Shown: positions 42,944 through 52,915, counted from the stretch's first letter. The stretch is DNA of 64,000 nt from Paenibacillus sambharensis (GCF_003233845.1 NZ_QKRB01000044.1:124001-188000); one strand, 5' to 3'. Translations and numbers: made by a program. Notes: generated by a model not told the origin, from the letters alone.

Positions 42944-44145
42944 GGCGTATTTTCTTTGGACTGAGTGGAGGAATGGGGCCGGTTCTCCGGACTCTTCCAA
43001 TTGCGGAACAGCATCGTCAGGCCGGTGATACCGTATCATTCAGTATTTATGACCAGCAGGCGGCTCAGTATCTGGAGAGCATCGGTTACCGGCATGTGGA
43101 GGATCAGGACCCCACTGTACCGAGTCCGGGCCTGCTTGTCCCTGCAGGATGCACCTTCTATCATCTGGATCACTATTATGCCAGTCTTGGGCTTGCTGAC
43201 TATGCGTTCGTCCGTTCCTGGATTACCAGCCGTATTGCTATGCTGAAATCATTGGACCCTCATCTGGTTTATGCCGATTTAAGTCCTCATACGATTATAG
43301 CCGCGCGTTATCTTGGCATTCCTGTTGTTAGTCTTACACAGGCCTGCTTTCATCCTGCCGGACTGCCCCTTCATTACTGGAGTAAGCCTCCGCGCAACGT
43401 ATCTAGAGTAACCCCCGTGGTCAACCGGGTGCTTCAGGAGCTTGGACTAAGTCCTGTCAGCCGCATGGAGGAGCTCACCGCCGGCGATATCACGGTTGTT
43501 CCCAGTATACCGGAGCTTGATCCCATCAGGAGCGAAGCTGTCCATTACGTGGGGCCTATTGGGGAAGAGCTGAAGGATAACCCTGCTGCCCGTGAGTTTG
43601 CTGACCTCTCTCCGGATGTAGTGGTTTATGCAGGAAGGGTATCCGATACGGCTGGTGATTCCGGACTGCGGCTGGTCAGGATGGTACAGGAGGCATTCCG
43701 GGACAGACAGGAGCGTGTTGCCATCGTGTATTCAGGCAAGCTGCCGCTGCGGGAGGCCCGGGCTATGCCTGCATCGGTTATCCGGGTTGAGCGTTTTCGT
43801 TCCGACTGGCTCTCCAGAGCCAAGCTGTATATTCACCACGGCGGCCATGGCAGTTGTCTGTCCTCCATCCTGCATGCTGTGCCCTCACTAATCATTCCTA
43901 CCCATTCTGAGCGGGAATATAATGCGCGTAATCTATGGAAGCAGGGCGGATGCGAGTATGTGCTGCCGGATACCTGCACGTCGGGGCATTTTTACGAGCT
44001 GGCACGGTACGTCATGGAAGATGAATATAAACGTAAACTGGAATTGCTGCGTGACACCATTATGAGGCGCCCTTACGGCGGAGCGAAGCATGCTTACCGG
44101 CTGGGAAGGTCCCTGATAAGGCTGGAAGCAGGGGGGACACGTTGA
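42940..44145 (+). CDS. GT1 (UGT/MGT-like) glycosyltransferase
   Basis: A 401-residue GT-B enzyme starting at TTG after GGGGGGAA. N-terminal GLSGGMGPVLRTLPIAEQHRQAGDTVSF is the acceptor-domain Rossmann start. The donor-site stretch IHHGGHGSCLSSILHAVPSLIIPTHSEREYNA corresponds to the HxGxG...P...DQ-type motif of antibiotic and macrolide glycosyltransferases. Such enzymes glycosylate small molecules in the cytoplasm. Last gene of a four-gene overlapping cassette (kinase, HAD, nucleotidyltransferase, GT), which reads as sugar activation and transfer. Confidence 0.85.
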   Translation: MRRIFFGLSGGMGPVLRTLPIAEQHRQAGDTVSFSIYDQQAAQYLESIGYRHVEDQDPTVPSPGLLVPAGCTFYHLDHYYASLGLADYAFVRSWITSRIAMLKSLDPHLVYADLSPHTIIAARYLGIPVVSLTQACFHPAGLPLHYWSKPPRNVSRVTPVVNRVLQELGLSPVSRMEELTAGDITVVPSIPELDPIRSEAVHYVGPIGEELKDNPAAREFADLSPDVVVYAGRVSDTAGDSGLRLVRMVQEAFRDRQERVAIVYSGKLPLREARAMPASVIRVERFRSDWLSRAKLYIHHGGHGSCLSSILHAVPSLIIPTHSEREYNARNLWKQGGCEYVLPDTCTSGHFYELARYVMEDEYKRKLELLRDTIMRRPYGGAKHAYRLGRSLIRLEAGGTR

Positions 44146-44296
44146 ATCGTGACAGTTGGCATTACCCTTACTAGCTATGCGGGGCACAAGGTAATAAAAG
44201 ACGAATAACGCAGAAGGAAACGCAGGGCGCCATAAATTGCATGGTGAGATAATAAAGATGTCCCCGGGAGACAATCCACTAATCAGGAGGCATAAC

Positions 44297-44818
44297 ATGA
44301 AATTATTGTCCGCTAAGCAAGTACAAATGACGCTGCCAAGCTCGAACAGCAAGACGTATCTGGAACTGATGGATGGCCGTTCTGAGGAACTGCAATTCAC
44401 ACAGGTAAATCCGACGAAGTTTACCGTTAACGATTCGGAATTCAGCTTGAAGTCGGGTGTAACCGTTGACCTCGAAATCGAGAACGTAGAGCTTGTTGCC
44501 ACGTCAGAAGTGCTGTGGCCAGGACAGCAAGTCCGTGTTCGCGGCGGTGTAAACGGTCAAGGCCAGCCTATTAAAGCGTCTGCTGCTGTACCGGTTGGCA
44601 AGAAAATGGCGGATGGCGTTCAAGCAGAGTCCTTCCTCTACTGGGTTATCGAGACGCCTGAGGGCACCTTCCACAATAACCAGCCGATCCACATGAAGGG
44701 CCGGATTACTGGACTTCCTCCACGCAATGCCACTTTCCACTCCGAAGGTACAATTGCCATCTATGACGAGAAGGAAGACCAGGTTGGCACGCTGTACGGC
44801 TGCCTGCAGTCCAACTAA
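44297..44818 (+). CDS. Beta-rich protein of unknown function (173 aa)
   Basis: Strong AGGAGG 6 bases before the ATG and its own terminator show a real, separately expressed gene. No signal peptide, no Cys except one near the C-terminus. Alternating polar/hydrophobic stretches (LYWVIETPEGTFHNNQPIHMKGRI and similar) suggest an all-beta fold, possibly two Ig-like halves (about 1-85 and 90-173). I recognise no family. Lies between the glycosyltransferase cassette and the oxidoreductase operon. Confidence 0.75.
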   Translation: MKLLSAKQVQMTLPSSNSKTYLELMDGRSEELQFTQVNPTKFTVNDSEFSLKSGVTVDLEIENVELVATSEVLWPGQQVRVRGGVNGQGQPIKASAAVPVGKKMADGVQAESFLYWVIETPEGTFHNNQPIHMKGRITGLPPRNATFHSEGTIAIYDEKEDQVGTLYGCLQSN

Positions 44819-44858
44819 TCCCTACTTGCCATCCCCGCTTTAAGTAACCCCGCAAGAT

Positions 44859-44892
44859 CCAAAGAGACCATCCCCTGGTCTCTTTGGTTTAT
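44859..44892 (+). terminator. Terminator behind the 173-aa protein
   Basis: CCAAAGAGACCA and TGGTCTCTTTGG (44859-44887) form a perfect 12-bp stem with a 5-base loop, then TTTATT. Confidence 0.85.
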
Positions 44893-44916
44893 TCCCAGCC
44901 AATCTGAGGTGTGAGC

Positions 44917-46095
44917 ATGTATGATGTAGCAATTGTGGGCGCGCGCTGCGGAGGTGCGGCTTTGGCTGCCTTCCTGGGCAGGCTGAACCACCGAGTGCTG
45001 CTAATTGACCGCTTTACTCGTCCTGGAGCAACTCTATCTACCCATATCATTGGGGAGACAGATGTTTACGAACGGCTCGGGATCAGGGATAAGATGGAGA
45101 GTGCGGGTGCGCCAGCTATCACACGTATGCGGGTTGACCTTAACGGTACTGTATTTGAGTCGGACTTGACAGTGACTTCCAGGGTTATCGGCCTAAGAAG
45201 GGAGCTGCTCGATCCAATGCTCCTTCAAGCGGCTGCCGGTCCCCAGGTAACCGTCCAGTTAGAGAGAACTGCCCGCCGGGTGATATACGAGAATGGACGG
45301 GCCGCAGGCCTTGTGATCAGTGACCGCAGGGGCCGAGAGGAGACGGTTAAGGCCAGGGTAGTTGTTGGGGCGGACGGCCGGGAATCGACCATTGCAGGCC
45401 TGGTTAATGCCGGTGTTGAGATGAGTGGAGATTACTCGCACGGCGTGCTGTATGTCTATGCTGAGAACATTGACCCGCAGGCAGTACCGGCGCTGGAGTG
45501 GTACTGGCATGACGGTTCGGTAGTTCTTGTTAATCCGATTGACAGCTCCCGCCATTGTATTGCAGCCATGCTGCCAAAAGCGAAGATTCAGGCGTGGGGC
45601 TCCAAGCTGCTGCCGAATCTGATGGGGTGGCTGATGCAGATTCGTATGCTGGCCCCACGCCTTTCACATATACGGGTTGTTGGCCCCGTTAGGGGAACGC
45701 CTCATATCCAAGGCTACCTAAGAGAGTGTTTTGGCCCAGGCTGGGCCCTGGTCGGCGATGCCTGTGCCAACCTGCACCCGGTAGCAGGTGTGGGAATTGA
45801 TAATGCGGTGTGCGGTGCGGAATATCTGGCTGAATCGCTGAACCGGTATTTAACTGGCAGCGCCTCCTGGGAGGATGCTATGCAAGGGTATGCCGCTCAA
45901 GTGAGAGAGAGAGTGCTTCCTCAATATGAAGCGGCATGGAAGACACTCGCCCGGGCATTCGTACCTGTCCCTGCCGAGGACGAGCATTATTTGAAGACGA
46001 TCTGCACATTTCCGAGCCTTGTCCATGGACTTGGAGCCTATGCTCAACAAATCTATTCAGCTTTAATGGAAGGAGTGGCCGAGCAAGATGATTGA
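44917..46095 (+). CDS. FAD-dependent oxidoreductase (geranylgeranyl reductase / aromatic hydroxylase group)
   Basis: A 392-residue flavoprotein of the PHBH-like superfamily. ATG 44917 follows TGAGGTG at a proper distance; GTG 44911 overlaps that site. The dinucleotide-binding start is DVAIVGARCGGAALAAFLGR, where the canonical second Gly is Arg-Cys. VVGADGRES is the DG motif, and ALVGDACANLHPVAGVGIDNA with Asp281 binds the FAD ribityl chain. Members hydroxylate, halogenate or reduce lipids and polyketides. Overlaps the next gene by 8 bases, forming an operon with the SRPBCC-PDZ and cupin genes. Confidence 0.88.
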   Translation: MYDVAIVGARCGGAALAAFLGRLNHRVLLIDRFTRPGATLSTHIIGETDVYERLGIRDKMESAGAPAITRMRVDLNGTVFESDLTVTSRVIGLRRELLDPMLLQAAAGPQVTVQLERTARRVIYENGRAAGLVISDRRGREETVKARVVVGADGRESTIAGLVNAGVEMSGDYSHGVLYVYAENIDPQAVPALEWYWHDGSVVLVNPIDSSRHCIAAMLPKAKIQAWGSKLLPNLMGWLMQIRMLAPRLSHIRVVGPVRGTPHIQGYLRECFGPGWALVGDACANLHPVAGVGIDNAVCGAEYLAESLNRYLTGSASWEDAMQGYAAQVRERVLPQYEAAWKTLARAFVPVPAEDEHYLKTICTFPSLVHGLGAYAQQIYSALMEGVAEQDD

Positions 46096-47005
46096 ATGTC
46101 CCAAAGACCGCTCAGTGAATATGACATATATTGAAGCCCCGCTTGAAATGGTATGGCAGGCAGTTGCAACTCCCCACGGGAGTGACTGTTACTTAACCAA
46201 TCGTGTGGAAACGACAGGAGACGCAGACCACGCGAAAGCAGGCGACCGGCTGACCTTGTACTACGGGGATATAACGAACAGAGCTTATGTCATGGAAGTT
46301 GAACCGCTTAAGCGATTTGTGCTGGCAGATGCCTACGAATCAATGGCTCCGGACGGAACAGTGGATCCATTCCGTGTGCGGACGACGTATACCTTTGAAG
46401 CCGAAGGGTCTTTCACGAAGCTGGTTCTTGAGGTGATGGGATTCGCTGACAATACGCATGGCCAATGGTTCAGAGAATGCCTGGAGATGGGCTGGCGCAG
46501 GTCGCTGGCCAACTTGAAGAGTGTGCTGGAACTCGGGATGGACCTTCGTACGGAGCTGTTCAGCTATCCTCGTCTGGGCATAACCAACTGCACGGTTAAT
46601 GCCGAACAGGGCATCCGTACAGGTGTTAGGGAAGGACAGGGCAATTATCTGCTTGATGTCTTCCCGGGGGGGCCGGCCCAAGAGGCGGGCTTGCAAGCGG
46701 GGGATGTCATTGTGGCTATAGATGGCGTACAGGTGCCTGATTACCGCACCTACGTTAAGACAATTTCACGTTATTATGGACTGAACAAGCTGATTGAAAT
46801 CACGTATATACGGGCCGGCAAGGAGTGCCGCGCGCATGTGAATGCGTCCATTGAGGACCAGTTCACCGGGCTGATTGAGGGCGGTGCAGATATGCAGGAG
46901 CTTGAGAAGGCCAGAAGGCAGCAGATTGCTAACGAAAGGTCGGCCTCTGGCTTGATCTGGAGCACGAATAAGGAGGGGGCAACCACCTATGACAGAGACA
47001 GGTAA
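46088..47005 (+). CDS. SRPBCC (AHSA1-like) - PDZ fusion protein
   Basis: A 305-residue two-domain protein. Residues about 10-152 fit an AHSA1/START-like (SRPBCC) ligand-binding domain: NMTYIEAPLEMVWQAVATP at the start and a long C-terminal helix GQWFRECLEMGWRRSLANLKSVLE. Residues about 162-253 are a PDZ domain with GGPAQEAGLQAGDVIVAIDG. No signal peptide, so the PDZ is cytoplasmic, unlike the usual HtrA-type extracellular PDZ. The fusion is unusual. SRPBCC domains bind hydrophobic ligands or act as cyclases; the PDZ could recruit a partner by its C-terminus. The stop overlaps the cupin gene by 17 bases. Confidence 0.85.
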   Translation: MIECPKDRSVNMTYIEAPLEMVWQAVATPHGSDCYLTNRVETTGDADHAKAGDRLTLYYGDITNRAYVMEVEPLKRFVLADAYESMAPDGTVDPFRVRTTYTFEAEGSFTKLVLEVMGFADNTHGQWFRECLEMGWRRSLANLKSVLELGMDLRTELFSYPRLGITNCTVNAEQGIRTGVREGQGNYLLDVFPGGPAQEAGLQAGDVIVAIDGVQVPDYRTYVKTISRYYGLNKLIEITYIRAGKECRAHVNASIEDQFTGLIEGGADMQELEKARRQQIANERSASGLIWSTNKEGATTYDRDR

Positions 47006-47366
47006 GCACTTGATCGTACGCCAAGAAGATATGAAGTGGGAATACGGTATGTACCCCGATACCGAGATGACTTACTTGTGGGAGGAGGAGGGAACGGGCC
47101 GAGTCGTCTTCCTGGTTAAGGTGGCGCCGGGCTGCTCCATTCCTTTCCACAACCATCCCCGCCGTGAGGTGGCTTTCCTGGTGGAAGGGGAGTGCAGGCT
47201 GAATGATGATGTCATGAGAGCAGGTGATTTCCTGACTGCGGTGGCTGACGAGGCGCATGATGTCTATACGGAGACGGGCTGCACCTTCTTTATCTTCATT
47301 GACTACAACCTGAATAAGCACCAATTGGTACCCATTGCAGCTGGCAATCCGGCGGAGCCGGCTTAA
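46989..47366 (+). CDS. Single-domain cupin protein
   Basis: A 125-residue cupin. Metal ligands are visible as His54 and His56 in FHNHP, Glu60, and His90 in ADEAH. GGAGGGGG precedes the ATG, which lies inside the end of the SRPBCC-PDZ gene. Small cupins in biosynthetic operons act as cyclases, dioxygenases or isomerases. A terminator follows, so it closes the three-gene unit. The reaction cannot be told from sequence. Confidence 0.88.
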   Translation: MTETGKHLIVRQEDMKWEYGMYPDTEMTYLWEEEGTGRVVFLVKVAPGCSIPFHNHPRREVAFLVEGECRLNDDVMRAGDFLTAVADEAHDVYTETGCTFFIFIDYNLNKHQLVPIAAGNPAEPA

Positions 47367-47400
47367 CGGAAACCTGTAATGAACCAAGACTGGATAAGGG

Positions 47401-47434
47401 CAAGCGGGATAATACCTGCTTGTCTTTGTTTTTT
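47401..47434 (+). terminator. Terminator behind the cupin gene
   Basis: CAAGCGGG (47401-47408) pairs with CCTGCTTG (47415-47422) with one G-T wobble, then TCTTTGTTTTTT. Confidence 0.75.
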
Positions 47435-47575
47435 GGCTGTTCTGCATGCAGTCCGGCTGTTTTAGCCGAATTCATGAAAGTTAAGCAGAGAAATAAACGA
47501 CAGGTTCAAGCAAAATAAGAAGTGTCCAGGAGCAATAAAATATGAATGACAACAGTATGGGAGGCAGGAACAAGC

Positions 47576-47857
47576 ATGATAAGACCAGTAGGAGACCGGG
47601 TCATCATCGAACCGATTGAGCAGGAGGAGCAAACACCCGGAGGGATTGTGCTCCCGGGAACGGCCAAGGAGAAGCCGCAGGAAGGGAAGGTTATTGCTGC
47701 AGGCCCCGGCCTGTTCAGAGATGGCCAGCGAATGGAACCGGAAGTGAAGGCGGGCGACATCATCTTGTTCAGCGGGCACGCGGGCACAGAGATTAAACAT
47801 GAGGGCAGAGCACTGCTTGTGCTGCAGGAGAGCGATGTTCTGGCTGTCATTTCTTAA
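47576..47857 (+). CDS. groES: Co-chaperonin GroES, probably an accessory copy
   Basis: A 93-residue GroES, the usual length. ATG 47576 follows [21 protein letters not shown] and the mobile loop [20 protein letters not shown] are typical. The roof segment and C-terminus [14 protein letters not shown] are intact. It forms the lid of the GroEL encoded 38 bases downstream. No CIRCE (TTAGCACTC-N9-GAGTGCTAA) is seen in the 209 bases upstream, so it is not under HrcA control in the usual way. With its location among biosynthetic genes this suggests a second, locus-linked groES. Confidence 0.95.
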   Translation: MIRPVGDRVIIEPIEQEEQTPGGIVLPGTAKEKPQEGKVIAAGPGLFRDGQRMEPEVKAGDIILFSGHAGTEIKHEGRALLVLQESDVLAVIS

Positions 47858-47868
47858 GTGCATAGTGA

Positions 47869-49545
<1,677 letters not shown>

Positions 49546-49554
49546 TAAAAAGCG

Positions 49555-49577
49555 AACCCCCTAGGCTAGGGGGTTTT
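49555..49577. terminator. Terminator behind groEL, shared with the convergent lipoprotein gene
   Basis: AACCCCCTA and TAGGGGGTT (49555-49575) form a perfect 9-bp stem with loop GGC, followed by TTC. It overlaps the last codons of the minus-strand gene. Confidence 0.75.
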
Positions 49578-50114
49578 CGTTGCATCAGGGTCATGGTTAG
49601 TCCAAGACTCTAACTCTGCTTTGAAATCCGCGATATGGGAGTCATAGGCTTTGATACCCGGAAAGGTAACGTCTTCCGATACGGCTTTATATAGAGCTGA
49701 CAGTTGTGCAGATGCCTGGTACAAACTGTATGCGGCATCCTTGAACTGGCTCGGTGCATATTCGCTTCTTAGCTTAAAGGCATCTATGACAATTATTTTA
49801 ACCTCCGGAAGCTTTTCGGTCGCATCTTGAACTGTTAGAAACTCTGCTTCCTCCCCGATGGAAGCCCTTAGGCCCTCCATGCTCGCATAGATTTCATTTG
49901 CCTTTATTACAAAGCTTTCAGTGTGGCGATACTCCTGCGGTTGTGCAGCTGAGTCTTCATTAGCCGGTTGTTCTATGATTGAGGGATCGAACTGTTTGAC
50001 TGCCTGGTCTCCATTTTTTAGCGCTTGTTTTCCGAGATCCACTGAAACATCAACGAGTTTTGAGCAGGCAGTCATGAACAGAAGAAGGCAAACAATAACT
50101 ATTATTTTTTTCAT
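49566..50114 (-). CDS. Putative lipoprotein (182 aa), unknown function
   Basis: Signal MKKIIVIVCLLLFMTACSK with lipobox MTAC. The mature part is helical and charged: an amphipathic stretch VDLGKQALKNGDQAVKQF, then helices that include YSLYQASAQLSALYKAVSED. No known family is recognised. It is more AT-rich than its neighbours and is encoded against the direction of the surrounding locus, so it may be unrelated to it. Its 3' end overlaps the groEL terminator. Confidence 0.75.
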   Translation of the reverse strand: MKKIIVIVCLLLFMTACSKLVDVSVDLGKQALKNGDQAVKQFDPSIIEQPANEDSAAQPQEYRHTESFVIKANEIYASMEGLRASIGEEAEFLTVQDATEKLPEVKIIVIDAFKLRSEYAPSQFKDAAYSLYQASAQLSALYKAVSEDVTFPGIKAYDSHIADFKAELESWTNHDPDATKTP

Positions 50115-50313
50115 GATTACGACTCCATTACTTTAATTTATGTACCACCGCATACAGCAATAGTAAGGGACATTGGTATAAATGGGAAGAACTATTGTGC
50201 ATTTCTAGAAAATAGTGCCGGCAGATATGCAAAACCTTCAATCTGAGCCGAGTAAATGGACCTCCCCCAGTGGTAACATGAAGCGGAAAGAAGACAGCGG
50301 GGGGATGAGTGTT

Positions 50314-51237
50314 ATGGTACAGGAGATGGAGGCAGCGCGCCTACACGTCATTATTCCGGTATACAACCAATCGTTTGCGCTCGCGCAGACGCTGTACGGG
50401 TTTACCAGACAGACCAAGCCTTATAACGAGTGCCGGATTACCGTGGTGGATGACGGGTCAGATGAACCGGTAGATGCCATTGTGGAGGCTTATTCCAATG
50501 AACTCAATATTCACTGCATCCGTCTTCCGAGGTCCGGGAGGGCAGCGGCACGCAATGCCGGTGTACAGGCTTCGAATGCCGACGCGGTCGTCTTCTGCGA
50601 TGCAGACCGGATACCGCAGCCGGGATTCCTGCGTGCGCATGCACATGCCCAGCAGCAGGCAGGCGGGAGTGTGACGGTGGGGCATGTCCGGGAAATGTAT
50701 GTGTCAAATCCTGAAGCCAACCGGGGCCTTATATTGAAGCGTTACGAGGATGACAGAATGCTGAGGACGCCCCAGTACTGCAGTCTCGTGTATGGGCTGT
50801 TCGGCGGGGATGGAAGCACCAACTCCCCTATTGCCTGGATTGCAACCTTGAGCGGGAACCTTTCTGTGCCGCTCAGTTGGGTCCTTGAGGCCGGAGGATT
50901 CGACGAAGACTTCAAGGAATGGGGATTTGAGCATATGGAGCTCGGATACCGACTGCATCGGCTGTACGGAACGTTTCGCTACGAGGCGCGAGCGGTCAAC
51001 GTTCACATTGCCCATCCACGCGCGGGGCATTCCTATGCGTCACTGCTAACGAATAGTCATGCCGTGTTTGCAGCCAAGCATCGTGGCGACGAAGCGGTAA
51101 GCCGGTATTTGGATTTCATGCTCGGCAGGATAAGCCTCCGAAAGTATGAATCCATAGCAGGAGGGAACCGCGCGAATGGCGGGTCCCGGACCGGTCATGC
51201 GCATGACGGGTATGTGAGAATAACTAACGGCCTGTGA
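50314..51237 (+). CDS. GT2-family glycosyltransferase
   Basis: A 307-residue GT-A enzyme. RLHVIIPVYNQSFALAQTLYGF and ITVVDDGSDEP give the nucleotide-binding start; VFCDADRIPQPGFL holds the DxD-type metal site; AGGFDEDFKEWGFEHMELGYRL is the catalytic ED-like region. ATG 50314 is chosen because GGGGGG lies 9 bases before it; ATGs at 50305 and 50278 are possible. No membrane span, so it acts on a cytoplasmic acceptor. It is transcribed alone between minus-strand genes. Confidence 0.87.
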   Translation: MVQEMEAARLHVIIPVYNQSFALAQTLYGFTRQTKPYNECRITVVDDGSDEPVDAIVEAYSNELNIHCIRLPRSGRAAARNAGVQASNADAVVFCDADRIPQPGFLRAHAHAQQQAGGSVTVGHVREMYVSNPEANRGLILKRYEDDRMLRTPQYCSLVYGLFGGDGSTNSPIAWIATLSGNLSVPLSWVLEAGGFDEDFKEWGFEHMELGYRLHRLYGTFRYEARAVNVHIAHPRAGHSYASLLTNSHAVFAAKHRGDEAVSRYLDFMLGRISLRKYESIAGGNRANGGSRTGHAHDGYVRITNGL

Positions 51238-51244
51238 TTACACA

Positions 51245-51272
51245 CAAAAAAGGCGAAGCGGTGCTTCGCCTT
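51245..51272 (-). terminator. Terminator of the minus-strand S24-repressor gene group
   Basis: AAGGCGAAGC and GCTTCGCCTT (51250-51272) with loop GGT. The A-run before it becomes a T-tract on the minus strand; it could also stop the plus-strand GT2 transcript. Confidence 0.8.
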
Positions 51273-51298
51273 CCCCGGTAAGCCTTCACGTCTGATGT

Positions 51299-51529
51299 TC
51301 AGGTCTCGGCAGTGAGGATATCAAGCATGATTCGCTTAATATCGGTATGATGCACATAAATCGTCTCGGCATGCACGTGTCCATCCTCGCGATTCTCCGT
51401 TAGCTGGAGCAGCTGGATATGATGATTCTCATCCATCCGGTAGGCTTTGGTCCAACAGAAGCACCCTGCATCATGCTGATAGAGAAGGGTGTATTCCCTG
51501 CTGCTATACGTAAGCGTGTTATTCCGCAT
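51299..51529 (-). CDS. Small protein (76 aa), unknown
   Basis: Starts MRNNTLTYSSREYTLLYQHD at an ATG that overlaps the end of the 66-aa gene by 11 bases, indicating translational coupling. The frame is open further upstream, but that stretch is antisense-like to the 66-aa gene. Product is polar with a central CFCWTK motif and His-rich C-terminal third. No family recognised. Confidence 0.6.
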   Translation of the reverse strand: MRNNTLTYSSREYTLLYQHDAGCFCWTKAYRMDENHHIQLLQLTENREDGHVHAETIYVHHTDIKRIMLDILTAET

Positions 51530-51719
51530 ACCGTTTCTCAGCTCCGGCGTGTTTAGCCAGACAGAGCGCGCTGCACAGCCATTCCCCGTAGTAATTCCAG
51601 TTGGGTTCCCCGCGGTAAATAGCGTTTCGGCAGCGGTCATACGCACAATCACAGAGCGGCTGCGGTTCCAAGGCCTGGGAGTCAGGCAGTCCAAATTCAA
51701 ACCGATCAAAGGCTGGCAT
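51519..51719 (-). CDS. Small Cys-rich protein (66 aa), possible zinc binder
   Basis: ATG at 51719 follows AAGGAGG at 8 bases. The product MPAFDRFEFGLPD... contains CDCAYDRC and CSALC, a spacing that suggests a zinc ribbon or FYVE-like knuckle. It lies 58 bases behind the S24 repressor gene on the same strand and is coupled to the 76-aa gene. No family recognised. Confidence 0.7.
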   Translation of the reverse strand: MPAFDRFEFGLPDSQALEPQPLCDCAYDRCRNAIYRGEPNWNYYGEWLCSALCLAKHAGAEKRYAE

Positions 51720-51777
51720 CAAGTATTCCTCCTTCAACATTTGTGTTGAATTCAGCATACGTCATGTCCCAGCCTGC

Positions 51778-52617
51778 TCACTCCTCTTTCGTTGCGCTGT
51801 GGTCTGGTTTCATTGCTCCGTTGTCTGCCGAGCGCATAATGCCGGTTACCTTGCCCAGTATATTGACCTTGCGCGAGAAGATCGGAGAATACCGGTTATT
51901 GGCCGGCTGCAGTCGGATATGCTCCTTCTCCAGATAGAAGGTCTTCAGGGTGGCCTCTTCGCTATCGACCAGAGCAACGACAATCTCGCCATTGTCGGCT
52001 GTATGCTGCTGCCTGACGACAACCAGGTCCCCGCTCAAGATGCCCTTATCAATCATACTATCCCCCTGTACGCGCAGCACAAAATGGTTCCCAGACCCGA
52101 CCAGATGATTGGGCACGCTGATGTACTCCTCTATATTCTCCATAGCCAGAATAGGCGTACCGGCCGTAATCTTGCCGACCAGCGGCAGCTTGGTGAAGTA
52201 CTCAGCAGCCAGAGATTTCTCCTGGACCAGACCTTCATTACTGGGCCCGTTACCTGCATAAATTGGCTTCATCTCCGATTGCTTCTGTTTGCTGGCCAGG
52301 TGTTCGGCTAAGGATTGGAGTAGGCGGAGATCCTCAACGGTCAACTGTGGGGCAAGCTGTTCAATTTGCTGAATGTAGGGGTTAAGGGCGGGTGGGCCTG
52401 AATGACGGGGCTCGCTGTTATTCATAAGCCAGTCAAGTGATACCTGAAAATGATTGGCGATGGCGATTAATGCTTTGGCTGTTGGTGTTGACTTCTTCTT
52501 GTCGCTTTCCCAGTCGCTGATATTGCCTGGCGACACGCCGATCAACTCGGCCATTCGAGCCATTGTCAACTGATGACTAAGCCGCAATTCTCGAATTTTA
52601 CGGTTTATATTGTGCAT
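51778..52617 (-). CDS. LexA-like repressor: XRE HTH with S24 self-cleavage domain
   Basis: A 279-residue repressor. ATG 52617 is 7 bases behind GGAGG (TTG 52620 is too close). Residues about 5-65 are an HTH_3 motif ([18 protein letters not shown]). Residues about 145-265 are a peptidase S24 domain with cleavage site Ala152-Gly153 in [10 protein letters not shown], nucleophile Ser187 in GDSMID and Lys225 in ATLKTF. The machinery for RecA-stimulated autocleavage is therefore complete, as in CI/LexA-type proteins. It is divergent from AraC-type regulator B, and a large palindrome lies between them. Confidence 0.9.
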   Translation of the reverse strand: MHNINRKIRELRLSHQLTMARMAELIGVSPGNISDWESDKKKSTPTAKALIAIANHFQVSLDWLMNNSEPRHSGPPALNPYIQQIEQLAPQLTVEDLRLLQSLAEHLASKQKQSEMKPIYAGNGPSNEGLVQEKSLAAEYFTKLPLVGKITAGTPILAMENIEEYISVPNHLVGSGNHFVLRVQGDSMIDKGILSGDLVVVRQQHTADNGEIVVALVDSEEATLKTFYLEKEHIRLQPANNRYSPIFSRKVNILGKVTGIMRSADNGAMKPDHSATKEE

Positions 52618-52736
52618 CAATGTTCCTCCGGGAGGTTCTTGTAATCAAACATATGTTCTACCATTATGACAAACTATTGAACGGCTGCATAGAGTATTTT
52701 TCCCCTCTTTTTAGAAGAAATTTAACCTTATATGCG

Positions 52737-52770
52737 GTTGATTATAAACGCATATGCGATTATAATCAAC
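52737..52770. promoter_or_regulatory. 34-bp near-perfect palindrome between the S24 repressor and AraC regulator B
   Basis: Arms GTTGATTATAA (52737-52747) and TTATAATCAAC (52760-52770) are perfect 11-bp inverted repeats enclosing CGCATATGCG, itself a perfect palindrome. Only the two single bases joining arm and core (A and A) break the symmetry. A third ATATGCG lies just left (52730-52736). It sits about 120 bases from the repressor start and 146 bases from the AraC start, so it is a probable operator for one or both. Confidence 0.7.
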
Positions 52771-52915
52771 GTAACTTACCTGCTTTCCTGCTACCAAGGG
52801 TCAAAAAAAACAAAATGATGAACAATTTTGGCAGATTTATTTGCTGCTGAACTTGTTACTATGGGAGTGGTTAGTCGACAGGTGGAAACGAATAGAACAG
52901 TTTGGTGGTGCATCG

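Noticed and set aside
47367-47575. CIRCE element before groES
   Set aside because: Searched by eye for TTAGCACTC and GAGTGCTAA; neither arm is present. The small hairpin at 47454-47468 does not resemble it.
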